A DNA stretch of 64,000 nt from Planctomycetota bacterium (GTDB taxonomy: Bacteria; Planctomycetota; OFTM77): contig JAJDCO010000031.1 of the NCBI GenBank assembly GCA_029260795.1, positions 124,001 through 188,000 on the forward strand. The letters are read 5' to 3'. This document shows positions 27,124 through 36,420 of this stretch, one piece after another. Below the pieces are notes generated by a model. The model had not been told where the DNA came from. It searched no databases and saw nothing but the letters and a program-made list of their open reading frames with translations. Position numbers and translations under genes: made by a program. How positions within the stretch are numbered: position 1 is the first letter of the stretch; the number at the start of each line of letters is the position of its first letter.

Positions 27124-28200
27124 ATGAGCTCGACCCTCAACCCACTTCGTCAACCCGCGATCCAGCGCCAGCTCGTCGGCCTGGGATTGGGCCTTCTGGT
27201 CGCGCTCGGGCTCTCGCATGGTTTGATCGAGCGATTCGATCTCCGATTCCGCCAGCCGCAGGCGCCCAAGACCGTGCGTTTTCTCGAGGCGTTTCGGGCG
27301 AGCGAGGAGCGGGTCGACATCGCGTTCCTGGGCTCGTCGCGATTGCACGCGGGTGTCGGCGTCGAGCAGCTCGAGCGAGAGCTCAGTACGCGGATCGGTG
27401 AGGATGTCACAGCGTTCAGCCTGTGGATCGAGGCCGGAAGTCTGCCCGCGTACACGATCATCGCGCGGGACCTCCTGAAGGACGAGCAGCGCCCGCGCTG
27501 GATCGCGGTCGTGATGGGGGCTGGAAGCTGCAATGCGAACAGCCCGCGCTATCGGCATACATTGCGCTACCTGTGCTCGCCGACGGATCTGGTCGGCTCG
27601 CGCGGCCCGCGCCACCGTGACGAGCTCCTGCTCTTTTTCGATGTCGCCTTTCGTGCTTCCGGCACGCTGCTGCAGCTGCTCGACCGACCGACGGCGGCCG
27701 AGCGCGCGGCCGCCGACGAGAACCGGCGGCGGCGGGGCGGCAAGTATCCGGCGCTGGCGAGTGCCGCAGTCGAACGGTTGACGCGGCGCTTCGAGCGCAT
27801 CGCCACGAGCTACACGGCCGAGGTGGAGCGGCGGGTCCCCATACGGGCGGCCGGCACTCGAGAGGAGGTCCTGACCGACTTCGACCCGGGCGGCCGGGTG
27901 CGCGACTCGCTCGAGGAGCTGACGGCGCTGTGTACCGAGCGCGGCGTTCGGCTGGTGGTGGTCAACCTGCCGTTGAGTGATCGCTTCTGCGAGCTGACGT
28001 ATCGAAACGGCGAGGACGAAAGGTACCTCGCGATGGTGCGATCGGTGTGCGACGAGGCCTCGGTGCCCTTCTTCGACTTCAACCGGCCAGGGCAGCGGCC
28101 GCCTCTGACCGACTTTCGTGATGGCGATCATCTGAACGAGATCGGCTCGTATCGTTTTACCCGGAGGCTGGTCGAGGAGGTCTTCGCTCTGCTCTGGTGA
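27124..28200 (+). CDS. SGNH-hydrolase-like membrane-anchored protein (AlgJ/AlgX-type partner, copy 1)
   Basis: 358 residues. One N-terminal membrane segment (about residues 18-33) is followed by a periplasmic alpha/beta domain. The nucleophile region reads IAFLGSSRLH and the C-terminal Asp/His pair is DGDHLNEIGSYRFT, as in SGNH/GDSL proteins. It follows the MBOAT gene by 9 nt and so likely completes acetyl transfer to a polysaccharide. The NANSPRYRH and SYTIIARDLL-type blocks recur in the second copy at 29754-30884, showing the pair was duplicated together. The acceptor polymer is unknown. Confidence 0.82.
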   Translation: MSSTLNPLRQPAIQRQLVGLGLGLLVALGLSHGLIERFDLRFRQPQAPKTVRFLEAFRASEERVDIAFLGSSRLHAGVGVEQLERELSTRIGEDVTAFSLWIEAGSLPAYTIIARDLLKDEQRPRWIAVVMGAGSCNANSPRYRHTLRYLCSPTDLVGSRGPRHRDELLLFFDVAFRASGTLLQLLDRPTAAERAAADENRRRRGGKYPALASAAVERLTRRFERIATSYTAEVERRVPIRAAGTREEVLTDFDPGGRVRDSLEELTALCTERGVRLVVVNLPLSDRFCELTYRNGEDERYLAMVRSVCDEASVPFFDFNRPGQRPPLTDFRDGDHLNEIGSYRFTRRLVEEVFALLW

Positions 28201-28366
28201 GCGCGGCACGACCCGGCGTTTTGCTTTTGACACGGACGCGGGCCGTTGCGAGGCTTGCGCCTTCGATCGCGCGCCCGAGCCGTCGACGCACGTTGGCCGG
28301 GTGCCGTCGAGTCGATGGGTCGATCGCGACCCGGCCGCACCTCTTCAGCCCCCGAGCCCCGCGACG

Positions 28367-29782
28367 ATGCTCTTCAACACGGTTCCATTCGGCGTCTTCC
28401 TCATCGTCGTGCTGGCGCTCTTCTGGGTGCTGCGCGACCATCGCCGAGGGCGTATCGTCTGGCTTCTCGCCTCCAGCTACTTCTTCTACTCGTGCTGGAA
28501 CGCGACCTACCTGCTGCTGATCGTCTTCTCGACCTTCCTCGACTTCTGGGTCGGCAAGCGCCTGCATCTCGAGGAGCGGGACGGCCGAAGAAAGCTGCTT
28601 CTCGGGCTCAGCCTGCTGGGCAACCTCGGCGTGCTGGCAGTCTTCAAGTACTACGACTTCTTCGCAGAGAACGTGGTCTCCCTCTTTGCCGAGATGGGGG
28701 TGAGCCTCTCGGTCCCGATGCTCGACGTGCTGCTGCCGGTCGGCATCTCCTTCTACACGTTCCAGACGCTCAGCTACACGATCGACATCTACCGCCGTCA
28801 GCTCGAGCCGACGGACAGCATGCTCGAGTTCGCGCTGTTCGTGACGTTCTTCCCGCAGCTCGTCGCCGGACCGATCGTGCGCGCCGCGCACTTCCTGCCG
28901 CAGTTCCGACACGATCCTCACTGGAGCGACTCGGCGTTCGCCGACGGCCTCTGGCGCATCCTGAAGGGGCTCTTCAAGAAGATCGTCATCGCCGACTACC
29001 TGGCCAGGAACCTCGTCGACGGCGCGTTCTCGAGCCCGGGTGAGCTGGGCGGTCTCGACGCGCTGCTGGCAATCTACGGCTACGCTTTCCAGATCTATGG
29101 CGACTTCTCGGGGTATAGCGACATCGCGATCGGCTCGGCGCGCATGCTCGGCTTCGAGCTTCCCGAGAATTTCAACGCGCCGTACCTCGCCAACAACCTG
29201 CAGGACTTCTGGCGCCGGTGGCACATGTCGCTGTCGGCGTGGCTCCGAGATTATCTCTACATCCCGCTGGGCGGTTCACGCGGTGGGCCCGGCAAGACCT
29301 ACCGCAACTTGATGATCACGATGGTGCTGGGCGGGCTCTGGCACGGGGCGAACTGGACCTTCGTGGCGTGGGGCACCATTCATGGCGGCGGCCTGGCGAT
29401 CACTCGGATGCTGCAAAGGCGTCGGCAGCATGTGTCGACTGAGCCGTCGGCGGCGGGTCTTTGGCTAGGACGCCTGGTGACGTTTCATCTCGTGTGCGTG
29501 GCTTGGGTGTTCTTCCGATCGGTCGACTTCGCGCATGCGGCGCAGATGTTCCAGGCGCTGACGCGCTGGGGGATGCCGAGCGGCTACGCGACCGGGCCGA
29601 TCTTGCTGACGCTCGCCGTCGGTGCCGCAACGCACCTCGCCCCGGCTCAATGGAAGGCCTGGAGCGCCGACGCGTTCCAACGGATGCCGGCTGTCGCTCA
29701 GGCGTTCGTACTCGTGGTGTCCTTGTCCTTCTACCAAACGATGTCGTTGACCAATGCCCCCTTCATCTACTTCCAGTTCTGA
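28367..29782 (+). CDS. MBOAT family O-acyltransferase, AlgI/DltB-like (copy 2)
   Basis: 471 residues, the same architecture as copy 1: starts MLFNTVPFGVFLIVVLALFW, then LLPVGISFYTFQTLSYTID, RWHMSLSAWLRDYLYIPLGG and the catalytic-histidine motif GLWHGANW. Both copies end in PFIYFQF. Most of the protein differs from copy 1 at many positions, but 28730-28795 is identical at the nucleotide level, including silent sites. It is separated from the first SGNH gene by 166 nt and overlaps the second SGNH gene by 29 nt. Likely role: acetyl transfer across the membrane for a surface polysaccharide. Confidence 0.93.
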   Translation: MLFNTVPFGVFLIVVLALFWVLRDHRRGRIVWLLASSYFFYSCWNATYLLLIVFSTFLDFWVGKRLHLEERDGRRKLLLGLSLLGNLGVLAVFKYYDFFAENVVSLFAEMGVSLSVPMLDVLLPVGISFYTFQTLSYTIDIYRRQLEPTDSMLEFALFVTFFPQLVAGPIVRAAHFLPQFRHDPHWSDSAFADGLWRILKGLFKKIVIADYLARNLVDGAFSSPGELGGLDALLAIYGYAFQIYGDFSGYSDIAIGSARMLGFELPENFNAPYLANNLQDFWRRWHMSLSAWLRDYLYIPLGGSRGGPGKTYRNLMITMVLGGLWHGANWTFVAWGTIHGGGLAITRMLQRRRQHVSTEPSAAGLWLGRLVTFHLVCVAWVFFRSVDFAHAAQMFQALTRWGMPSGYATGPILLTLAVGAATHLAPAQWKAWSADAFQRMPAVAQAFVLVVSLSFYQTMSLTNAPFIYFQF

Positions 29783-30884
29783 CGCACCCGCCGGGCGCGC
29801 GCGGATCTGGCGGCGCCGAGTGCTCTGGCTCGTGGCCGGGATGATCGGCTGGCTCGCGGTGTCCCACGTCGTCGTGGAGCAGAGCGGCCTGCGCTTCTTC
29901 CAGCCGAAGGCGGAGGAGACGATTCGCAAGCTGCAGGTGTTCGCCGACGAGGCACCGAAGTTCGACGTGATCTTCCTGGGCTCGTCGCGCATGCGGCGAG
30001 CGTTCACGCCCGCGACGTTCGAGGAGGAGGCGGCCAAGCGCCTTGGCCGCGAAGTGACGGCCTTCAACCTGGGCGTCAAGGCGATGCTGATGCCCTCCTA
30101 CACGATCATCGCCCGGGATCTATTGGTCGGCGATCGTCGGCCGGATCTGCTCGTGCTCGGGCTTGGGGTTCGCAGCTTCAACTCGAACAGCCCTCGCTAT
30201 CACCACACGATTCGTCATCTTTGTGGACCGGGAGATCTATTCGGCCCCTATAGGCCACGGCTCTTCAGCGGCCCGGAATGGCTGGTCCTTCCAGAGGTGA
30301 TGTTCCGAGCCACCGCTTCCCTGACACAGCTCTGGCGACGCGGCGATGCCGACGAGCGCGCCTTCGCGGAGTCGGTCTGGGAGCTCGATGGCGGCAACTA
30401 CCCGCTCCTCCCGGGACGGCCGGGACTTCCACTGGTGTTGGACGATGCGGCAATTCGCCGGCAGATTCCGATCGAGGCCTATCGGCAGCAGCGGAAGGTC
30501 TTGCGGGAGGCGACCCAATACCGGATCGAGCAGTCCAAGCGCGTACTGCTCGAGAGCTTCGACCCCGAAGGGCGCTGCTCGGACGCTTTCGAAGAGCTCG
30601 CCGTACTCTGTAGCCAGCGGGACATCCCGCTGATCGTCTTCAACCTGCCGGTCACCGAGGGCTTCGCGAACGGCGCCTACGTGAACGGCGAGTACCGCGC
30701 CTACCTCGAGCAGCTCCGCAAGCTCTGTCGCGCGCACGACGTGCCGTTCTACGACTTGAACCTGCCGCCCTATCGCCCCGAGCCGTTCTTCTTTCGCGAT
30801 GGCGACCACTTGTCGAGGGAAGGCTCCTGGTACTTCACGCGGCTCGTCACCCACGAGGTGCTCGTACCGCTGCTTGTGGAGTGA
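29754..30884 (+). CDS. SGNH-hydrolase-like membrane-anchored protein (AlgJ/AlgX-type partner, copy 2)
   Basis: 376 residues. The ATG at 29754 lies inside the last codons of MBOAT copy 2 (29-bp overlap in another frame), so translation is probably coupled. Membrane anchor at about 20-38. The nucleophile block is VIFLGSSRMRR and the catalytic Asp/His block is DGDHLSREGSWYFT. Blocks SYTIIARDLL, NSNSPRYHHT and IVFNLPVTEGF parallel copy 1, confirming common origin. The middle region (residues 170-260) differs strongly between the two copies, which suggests different acceptors or partners. Confidence 0.82.
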   Translation: MPPSSTSSSDAPAGRARIWRRRVLWLVAGMIGWLAVSHVVVEQSGLRFFQPKAEETIRKLQVFADEAPKFDVIFLGSSRMRRAFTPATFEEEAAKRLGREVTAFNLGVKAMLMPSYTIIARDLLVGDRRPDLLVLGLGVRSFNSNSPRYHHTIRHLCGPGDLFGPYRPRLFSGPEWLVLPEVMFRATASLTQLWRRGDADERAFAESVWELDGGNYPLLPGRPGLPLVLDDAAIRRQIPIEAYRQQRKVLREATQYRIEQSKRVLLESFDPEGRCSDAFEELAVLCSQRDIPLIVFNLPVTEGFANGAYVNGEYRAYLEQLRKLCRAHDVPFYDLNLPPYRPEPFFFRDGDHLSREGSWYFTRLVTHEVLVPLLVE

Positions 30885-30962
30885 GTGATCGAGGCCGCAA
30901 CGACTTGATTCCCGGCGAGGTCGTCGGCTCCGCTGCGCGGACGCACTCCGGTCACTTTCGTG

Positions 30963-31075
30963 GGCGTCTTCCCTGGGAGCGCGGGCGGCCCGCCCTCACC
31001 CCAGGCTGCGGTCGGGCTTCGCTCGTCCTGGCCTGGGGCTGGATGACGTCGGCCTTTCAGACCCGAGCCACCGCC
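30963..31075 (+). repeat. Intergenic repeat, copy A
   Basis: Begins GGCGTCTTCCCTGGGAGCG and contains CACCCCAGGCTGCGGTCG, CGTCCTGGCCTGGGGCTGG and GTCGGCCTTTCAG. The inner parts can fold: CCAGG with CCTGG, and GGGCTTCGCTC. It closely matches copy B 42 nt downstream. This is the kind of structured intergenic repeat common in planctomycetes; it does not look like an insertion sequence. Confidence 0.8.
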
Positions 31076-31116
31076 GTTCGATCCTCGTCGAAAGACCCGG
31101 CGGCGGATCGGTCGGG

Positions 31117-31265
31117 GGCGTCTTACCTGGGAGCGCGGGCGGCCCGCCCGCTCTTGTTCGGGCGTCGGCACTCACCCCAGGCTGCGGTCGGGCTTCGCCC
31201 GTCCTGGCCTGGGGCTGGATGATGTCGGCCTTTCAGGCCAGGCCTTTCAGGCCGAGCCACCGCGC
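31117..31265 (+). repeat. Intergenic repeat, copy B
   Basis: Same core as copy A but with an extra 22 nt (about 31149-31170) before the CTCACCCCAGG block and a duplicated GGCCTTTCAGGCC motif near its right end (about 31228-31253). The hairpin CGGGCTTCGCCCG (31189-31201) is perfect here and imperfect in copy A. Confidence 0.8.
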
Positions 31266-31504
31266 CGTTGAGCACCCATCGCTTCCGTCAATGGGGCGAT
31301 GAGCAGCATTCGAACCACCTGGCCCTCGTCTTCGGCGGTCTTCGTGAGAACCGTGGCTCTGTGGGTTCCGCATGACCGTGCGTGGCCGTGTTCGTGCCGC
31401 GACGCGATTCCGCGTTTCGTTCAGTGAGGTTCGCCCGGATTCCACTCTTCTCGAGTGAACCACCTCGAGTGGCGAAGCCTGAACCATGCTGCTGGAGCTC
31501 TCCG

Positions 31505-32767
31505 ATGAGACGCTTTCCTCTCGACCTCCGTCTGCTCCTGATCCTCTCCTTTTCGGTCAGCATTCTCGTCACGCCGGCCGATGCGCAACCGCTGTGCTTT
31601 GGTCCCGACAATCTTCAGGGGCCCTGCTGCACGGTGACGACGATCAGCCTGCCATCGCCGCTGCCGGTTCCGCCCCCGCTGCTGGCGAGCGGGATCTGCT
31701 GGACGGATTGCCAGCCGCAAGATTCTCCGACCGAGCTGACCTTCGGCGCTTTCGTCGAGGTATCCTGCGGATCGTACGTCTGTCCGATGTTCGTCAAAGA
31801 CATCCTCGGGCAGATGATCATGCGCGGAGAGCTCCACCTCGACTACTCGCGCACGTGGACCGAGCAGAACTTCGACGGGGACGACCTGCAATGCTGGCGC
31901 TTCTTGGCCAAGATCGACCTGTACGCCATCACGGGGCAGGGGACCGGCCCTTGCCAGGTTCCGGCGGGGGATGAGCCGCAGGCCTTCTACTACGGCTACT
32001 ACGATCTCGTCCTGAACTGCCGCACGGGCGGGTACGAGCACGCGATCTGCCTGTTCCACTCCTGCGACGCCTTCGTGCACAACCCCAAGACCTCGACTGT
32101 CCCGGGCGTCTTTCACCCTCAGGTCTCCTATGCCCTGGTGGCGCCGGTCAGCTTGGCCAATCCCTTCGTGCCGACTCCCCTGCCGCCGTTCTTCGGTCCG
32201 ATGACGGGCGGCGGCTTTCGGTACGCCAGCGGCGGGCTGCTCCCATGGAAGTGCCCGACGGAGGAGCCCCTGTGGGTGGACAATCCGCTGGGACACACGG
32301 CCACCTTGCTGCTCGGCCAGGATTGCGTCTGCTCAGACAACACCTCGCAGCCGCTTCAGTACTCGTACCTGTACTTCACGGCGCTCGGTCAGTGCGGCAT
32401 GAGCTTCAACTCGATCGACACCTCCAACGCCTATCCGTGGAAGCACCTCGTGACGGCCAGCCTCGGCACCTGGACGGGAACCGGAGCGGGAACGCCCTAC
32501 CCGGGTCCCGAGGCGGCTTGGGTCACGGAGGGAGCCTTCAAGAGCAAGACCGGCCCCTGCGGACGACTCACGGTGATGCGGGGCGAAGGAGCGTACGGCG
32601 CCCTGACTGAGGGTGGCTTCCCCGTCTTCCCCGATGCCGATCGTCCCGGGCAGACCGATCGCATGCTCGATCTCGCCACAAACTTTTCCAAGATCTTCAG
32701 CATCCTGGGCGGACCCTACAACGGCAGCGTCAACAAGACGAACCGATTGATCTACGCCAACTTTTGA
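31505..32767 (+). CDS. Secreted cysteine-rich protein of unknown function
   Basis: 420 residues from ATG 31505, which has GGAG 7 nt upstream. A clear signal peptide (RLLLILSFSVSILVTPADA, about residues 9-27) exports it. The mature protein has about 17 cysteines, many in close pairs (GPCC, CWTDC, SCGSYVC, DCVCSD), so it is probably disulfide-bonded outside the cytoplasm. It is rich in Pro, Gly, Thr and aromatic residues with alternating strand-like segments. I do not recognise a family. It stands alone between the repeat region and the trp operon. Its placement after the polysaccharide-acetylation genes is suggestive only. Confidence 0.8.
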   Translation: MRRFPLDLRLLLILSFSVSILVTPADAQPLCFGPDNLQGPCCTVTTISLPSPLPVPPPLLASGICWTDCQPQDSPTELTFGAFVEVSCGSYVCPMFVKDILGQMIMRGELHLDYSRTWTEQNFDGDDLQCWRFLAKIDLYAITGQGTGPCQVPAGDEPQAFYYGYYDLVLNCRTGGYEHAICLFHSCDAFVHNPKTSTVPGVFHPQVSYALVAPVSLANPFVPTPLPPFFGPMTGGGFRYASGGLLPWKCPTEEPLWVDNPLGHTATLLLGQDCVCSDNTSQPLQYSYLYFTALGQCGMSFNSIDTSNAYPWKHLVTASLGTWTGTGAGTPYPGPEAAWVTEGAFKSKTGPCGRLTVMRGEGAYGALTEGGFPVFPDADRPGQTDRMLDLATNFSKIFSILGGPYNGSVNKTNRLIYANF

Positions 32768-32997
32768 CGCAGTCGAAGACCGAGCCGCGCCCGGTGATTC
32801 GTCGCGCGGTGAACGGAGGCGAACGCCTCTCGACCTATCGGTGATCCCGGGCAGGCGGGTGTGAACGCCTCCCCGGCAACTCGCCGGTGCGGCTCGTCTC
32901 GCAGCGCGGTCGCGGTCGGGACCATCCATCATGGCGACCGGCTCTCACGTCCGCCGGCGGCGCCGCCGCTTGACGCAGGGCTCCTCGCAGTCTCCCT

Positions 32998-33006
32998 TGC
33001 TATACT
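32998..33006 (+). promoter_or_regulatory. Candidate extended -10 promoter for the trp operon
   Basis: TGCTATACT fits the extended -10 pattern TGNTATANT. Transcription would start near 33013, about 30 nt before the trpE GTG. A TTGACG hexamer at 32970-32975 is 25 nt upstream, too far for a standard -35. The short leader has no Trp codons, so no classic attenuator is seen. Confidence 0.45.
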
Positions 33007-33043
33007 GTCGCCCTTCGTTCCCGCGACCGCCCCGAGGATCCCT

Positions 33044-34525
33044 GTGACCACGCTCTCGCTCGACGGTTTTCGTCGCCTGGCCCAGCAAGGCAATCTCGTC
33101 TCGCTCCACCGGGAGCTGCTCGCCGATCTGACGACGCCGGTGGCGACGCTGATGAGGCTGGCGGCCGACACGGGACGCGTGTTCCTGCTCGAGAGCGTGG
33201 CGGGCGGAGAGAACCTGGCGCGGTACTCGTTCCTCGGCCGGGATCCCGAGCTCATCCTGCGCCTGCGGAATGGCCAGACGCTGCGAGAGGAGAACGGCGA
33301 GTCGGTGGCGGTCGAGAAGCCGTTCCTCGACCAGCTCAAGCATGAGCTCCGGCGCTATCGCCCGGCGCGACCTCCGGGGCTTCCCCGCTTTGCGGGTGGT
33401 GCGGTCGGGTACTTCTCCTACGACTTCGTCCGGCAGCTCGAGGAGGTCCCGGACACGAACCCGGACGACCTCGGCCTCGACGATGCGGTCGTGATGTTCT
33501 TCAAGACGGTGATCGCGTTCGATCATGTCCGGCATCGCATGCTGCTGCTGACCTCCGTGCCCGTCGACGATCCGAGCCAGGCCGACGCTGCCTATGCGAA
33601 GGGTCTCGAGGAGCTCGATCGCCTGACGGCGCGGCTGCGCGCACCCTTCCTCGACGTACCGTTCCACGCGCCAGGCGCAGCTACCGAGTTCACCTCGAAC
33701 CTCACGCGACCCGAGTTCGAGTCGATGGTCGAGCGCTCCAAGGAGTTCATCCGCGCCGGTGACATCTTCCAGGTCGTGCTGTCGCAGCGCTTCGAGACCG
33801 AGGTCCGGAGCTCCGGCCTCGATCTGTATCGCGCGCTCCGCTCGCTCAACCCGTCGCCCTACATGTTCTATGTGTCGATCGATGGCGATACGCAGCTCAT
33901 CGGTGCTTCTCCCGAAGCCCTCGTGCGCGTGAGTGATGGCCTCGTCGAGACCCATCCGATCGCGGGTACGCGCCATCGCTCCGCCGACCCGAAGGAGGAC
34001 GAGCGCCTCGCCGAAGAGCTGCTGGCCGACGCCAAGGAGCGCGCCGAGCACGTCATGCTGGTCGACCTCGGCCGCAACGACCTGGGCCGGGTGTGCGAGT
34101 ACGGCTCGGTCGAGCTCACGCGCCGCATGGTCATCGAGCGCTACTCGCACGTGATGCATCTCGTGTCGGAGGTCCAGGGTCGGCTGCGCAAGGGTCTCGA
34201 TCCCGTCGATACCCTCGCCGCCTGCTTCCCGGCCGGGACCGTGTCGGGCGCGCCGAAGGTGCGGGCGATGGAGATCATCGAGGATCTGGAGTCGCTGCGG
34301 CGCGGCCCCTACGCGGGCGCGGTGGGGCATCTCGACTACGGCGGCAACCTCGACACCTGCATCACGATCCGTACTCTGCTGCGCAAGGGCTCGCGCGTCT
34401 ATCTGCAGGCCGGCGCAGGGATCGTCGCCGATTCGGACCCGGCGAGCGAGTTCGACGAGACGGTGAACAAGGGACGCGCCTTGATGCGAGCGGTCGAGAT
34501 CGCCGAATCGGGGTTTCAGAGCTGA
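33044..34525 (+). CDS. trpE: Anthranilate synthase component I
   Basis: 493 residues from a GTG with GAGG 6 nt upstream; this start gives the normal length. The chorismate-binding domain is complete: GDIFQVVLSQRFE, SPYMFYVSIDG, LIGASPEALVRV, TRHRSADPKEDERL, MLVDLGRNDLGRVCEYGSVE, FPAGTVSGAPK and the C-terminal QAGAGIVADSDP. The LLESVAGGENLARYSFLG block near residue 50 is the usual tryptophan feedback site region. It makes anthranilate from chorismate with a glutamine amidotransferase partner (TrpG), but no trpG is adjacent and none is fused. First gene of trpEDCBA. Confidence 0.97.
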   Translation: MTTLSLDGFRRLAQQGNLVSLHRELLADLTTPVATLMRLAADTGRVFLLESVAGGENLARYSFLGRDPELILRLRNGQTLREENGESVAVEKPFLDQLKHELRRYRPARPPGLPRFAGGAVGYFSYDFVRQLEEVPDTNPDDLGLDDAVVMFFKTVIAFDHVRHRMLLLTSVPVDDPSQADAAYAKGLEELDRLTARLRAPFLDVPFHAPGAATEFTSNLTRPEFESMVERSKEFIRAGDIFQVVLSQRFETEVRSSGLDLYRALRSLNPSPYMFYVSIDGDTQLIGASPEALVRVSDGLVETHPIAGTRHRSADPKEDERLAEELLADAKERAEHVMLVDLGRNDLGRVCEYGSVELTRRMVIERYSHVMHLVSEVQGRLRKGLDPVDTLAACFPAGTVSGAPKVRAMEIIEDLESLRRGPYAGAVGHLDYGGNLDTCITIRTLLRKGSRVYLQAGAGIVADSDPASEFDETVNKGRALMRAVEIAESGFQS

Positions 34526-34579
34526 AGGTCTCCGAGCCGACGCCAGGACGTCCGTCTCGAACAACCAGAGGATTCGATC

Positions 34580-35614
34580 GTGACAACACCCGACCCGCTT
34601 CAGATCGCCCTGGCCGAGCTGGCCCTGCGGCACGATCTGATGCCCGACGTGGCCCGCACTGCCATGGAGGCCATCATGGCCGGCACGGCGACGCCCGCGC
34701 AGATCGGCGCCTTCTTGATGGGCCTGCGGCTCAAGGGCGAGACCGCCGACGAGATCGCCGCGCTGGCGAGCGTCATGCGCGAGAAGGCGCTGCGCGTCGA
34801 GACGAGCCGAACGCCGCTGATCGATACCTGTGGAACCGGCGGTGACGGCAGCGGAACCTTCAATATCTCCACGACCGTGGCCTTCGTCGTGGCGGGCGCG
34901 GGCGCGGCGGTCGCCAAGCACGGGAACCGCTCGGTGTCGAGTCGGTGCGGGAGCGCGGATGTCCTGGCGGCGCTCGGTGTGGACATCGAGATGAACGCCG
35001 AGCAGGCCGGACGCTGCCTCGACGAAGTGGGGATCGCGTTCCTGTTCGCGCCTCTGTTCCATCAAGCGACCCAGCACGTGGTCGGGCCGCGCAAGGAGCT
35101 CGGCCTGCGCACCGTGTTCAACGTACTCGGACCGCTGACCAATCCGGCGCGCGCTCCGCATCAGCTCGTCGGTGTCTTCGATCCGGCGCTCACCGAGACG
35201 CTCGCCAACGTGCTGGGCCAGCTCGGCTCGAAGCGCGCGGTCGTCGTCTCGGGTCTCGAGGGGCTCGACGAGATCAGCTTGGCCGGGCCGACGCGGGTCT
35301 CGGAATGGGACGGCGCCGCAGTGACGACGCGCGAGGTGACCCCCGAGGAGCTCGGATTCACGCCAGTCGGGGCCGACGCGATCGCGGGCGGCGAGGCGGA
35401 TGAGAACGCCATGGTGACCCAAGAGGTGCTCGCCGGCGAGTCCGGGCCGGCTCGGGAGATCGTGCTGCTGAATGCGGCGGCGGCGCTTTGGGCGGCCGAG
35501 CTGGTGCCCGATTGGAAGGCTGGCGTGACCCTGGCGCGCGAGACCCTCGATTCGGGAGCGGCGCAGAAGAAGCTCGAAGCGCTGGTGCGATATTGTCAGC
35601 GAAAGGTGAGCTGA
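34580..35614 (+). CDS. trpD: Anthranilate phosphoribosyltransferase
   Basis: 344 residues from a GTG with GAGG 8 nt upstream. The phosphoribosyl-diphosphate site is DTCGTGGDGSGTFNIST, followed by KHGNRSVSSRCGSADVLAALG and GLRTVFNVLGPLTNPA, all hallmarks of TrpD. It joins anthranilate to PRPP. It lies 54 nt after trpE and 1 nt before trpC. No amidotransferase domain is fused at its N-terminus, unlike E. coli TrpGD. Confidence 0.97.
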   Translation: MTTPDPLQIALAELALRHDLMPDVARTAMEAIMAGTATPAQIGAFLMGLRLKGETADEIAALASVMREKALRVETSRTPLIDTCGTGGDGSGTFNISTTVAFVVAGAGAAVAKHGNRSVSSRCGSADVLAALGVDIEMNAEQAGRCLDEVGIAFLFAPLFHQATQHVVGPRKELGLRTVFNVLGPLTNPARAPHQLVGVFDPALTETLANVLGQLGSKRAVVVSGLEGLDEISLAGPTRVSEWDGAAVTTREVTPEELGFTPVGADAIAGGEADENAMVTQEVLAGESGPAREIVLLNAAAALWAAELVPDWKAGVTLARETLDSGAAQKKLEALVRYCQRKVS

Positions 35615-35615
35615 G

Positions 35616-36401
35616 ATGGCGGCGACCGTGCTCGACGAGATCGTCCGCAAGCGGCGCCTGAGCTTGGCGAACGAGATGGCGCACCGCTCGGTCTCCGAGG
35701 TGATGCGTGCCGCCGAGGACGCGCCACGACCGCGGGACTTTCGCGCCGCCGTCGTGGCGACGCCGGGTGTCTCGGCGATCGCCGAGATCAAGTTCGCCTC
35801 GCCGTCCGAGGGACGCATTCGCGACGACGAGGATCCGGCCGCCATTGCGGAGAGCTACGAATCCGGCGGCGCGGCCGCGCTTTCGATCCTCACCGAGAGC
35901 GAGCACTTTCAGGGCAAGCTCGAGTACCTCGAGGCCGCGCGCGGTGCGGTCGAGATCCCGCTCCTGCGCAAGGATTTCATCGTCGACGGCTACCAGCTCT
36001 TCCAAGCGCGAGAGGTGGGCGCCGATGCCGTGCTGCTGATCGTGGCCTCGTTGGGCAGGGAGCGGCTGCGGGAGCTGCACGACCTGGCGCACGATCTGGG
36101 CCTGACGGCGTTGGTCGAGGTACACGAGGAGGCCGAGCTCGAGATCGCGCTCGACGTGCGCGCCAGCCTGATCGGTGTCAACAATCGAAACCTCAAGACC
36201 ATGAAGGTCGACCTCGCGACTTCGGAGCGTTTGGCTCCACTGTTTCCGGACGCGGTGACGAAGGTGAGTGAGAGCGGCATTCGAACGACTGCCGACGTGG
36301 CACGGCTCGAGGCGCTCGGCTATGACGCCATGCTCGTCGGGACCCATTTCATGAGATCACCCGATCCGGGCGCCGCGTTGCGCGCCCTACTGGACGGCTG
36401 A
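35616..36401 (+). CDS. trpC: Indole-3-glycerol phosphate synthase
   Basis: 261 residues. Family motifs: [12 protein letters not shown] (catalytic lysine), [32 protein letters not shown] and AMLVGTHFM. It closes the indole ring of carboxyphenylaminodeoxyribulose phosphate. The ATG comes 1 nt after the trpD stop, so the two are tightly coupled. The protein is monofunctional; no TrpF isomerase domain is fused to its C-terminus. Confidence 0.97.
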   Translation: MAATVLDEIVRKRRLSLANEMAHRSVSEVMRAAEDAPRPRDFRAAVVATPGVSAIAEIKFASPSEGRIRDDEDPAAIAESYESGGAAALSILTESEHFQGKLEYLEAARGAVEIPLLRKDFIVDGYQLFQAREVGADAVLLIVASLGRERLRELHDLAHDLGLTALVEVHEEAELEIALDVRASLIGVNNRNLKTMKVDLATSERLAPLFPDAVTKVSESGIRTTADVARLEALGYDAMLVGTHFMRSPDPGAALRALLDG

Positions 36402-36420
36402 AACTTCCGAGACCGAGATC

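Larger units (their letters stand above)
30885..31504. other. Repeat-bearing intergenic region after the second SGNH gene
   Basis: 620 nt with no believable gene. It is dominated by two copies of a repeat (30963-31075 and 31117-31265, listed separately). The last 200 nt before 31505 hold the GGAG site of the next gene and no other clear signal. Confidence 0.45.

Noticed and set aside
30885..31504. Insertion sequence or transposon remnant
   Set aside because: No transposase frame, no terminal inverted repeats and no target duplications were seen. The content is two structured repeats.
32816..32829. GAGGC/GCCTC hairpin after the Cys-rich protein gene as a terminator
   Set aside because: Only 5 bp with no T-run. 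Too weak to call.
33007..33043. Tryptophan attenuator or leader peptide before trpE
   Set aside because: The leader is about 30 nt, has no Trp codons and no alternative hairpins.
32945..35845. 966-codon minus-strand open frame opposite trpE-trpD
   Set aside because: trpE and trpD are unmistakable on the plus strand. The opposite frame reads as Arg/His/Leu-rich shadow sequence.
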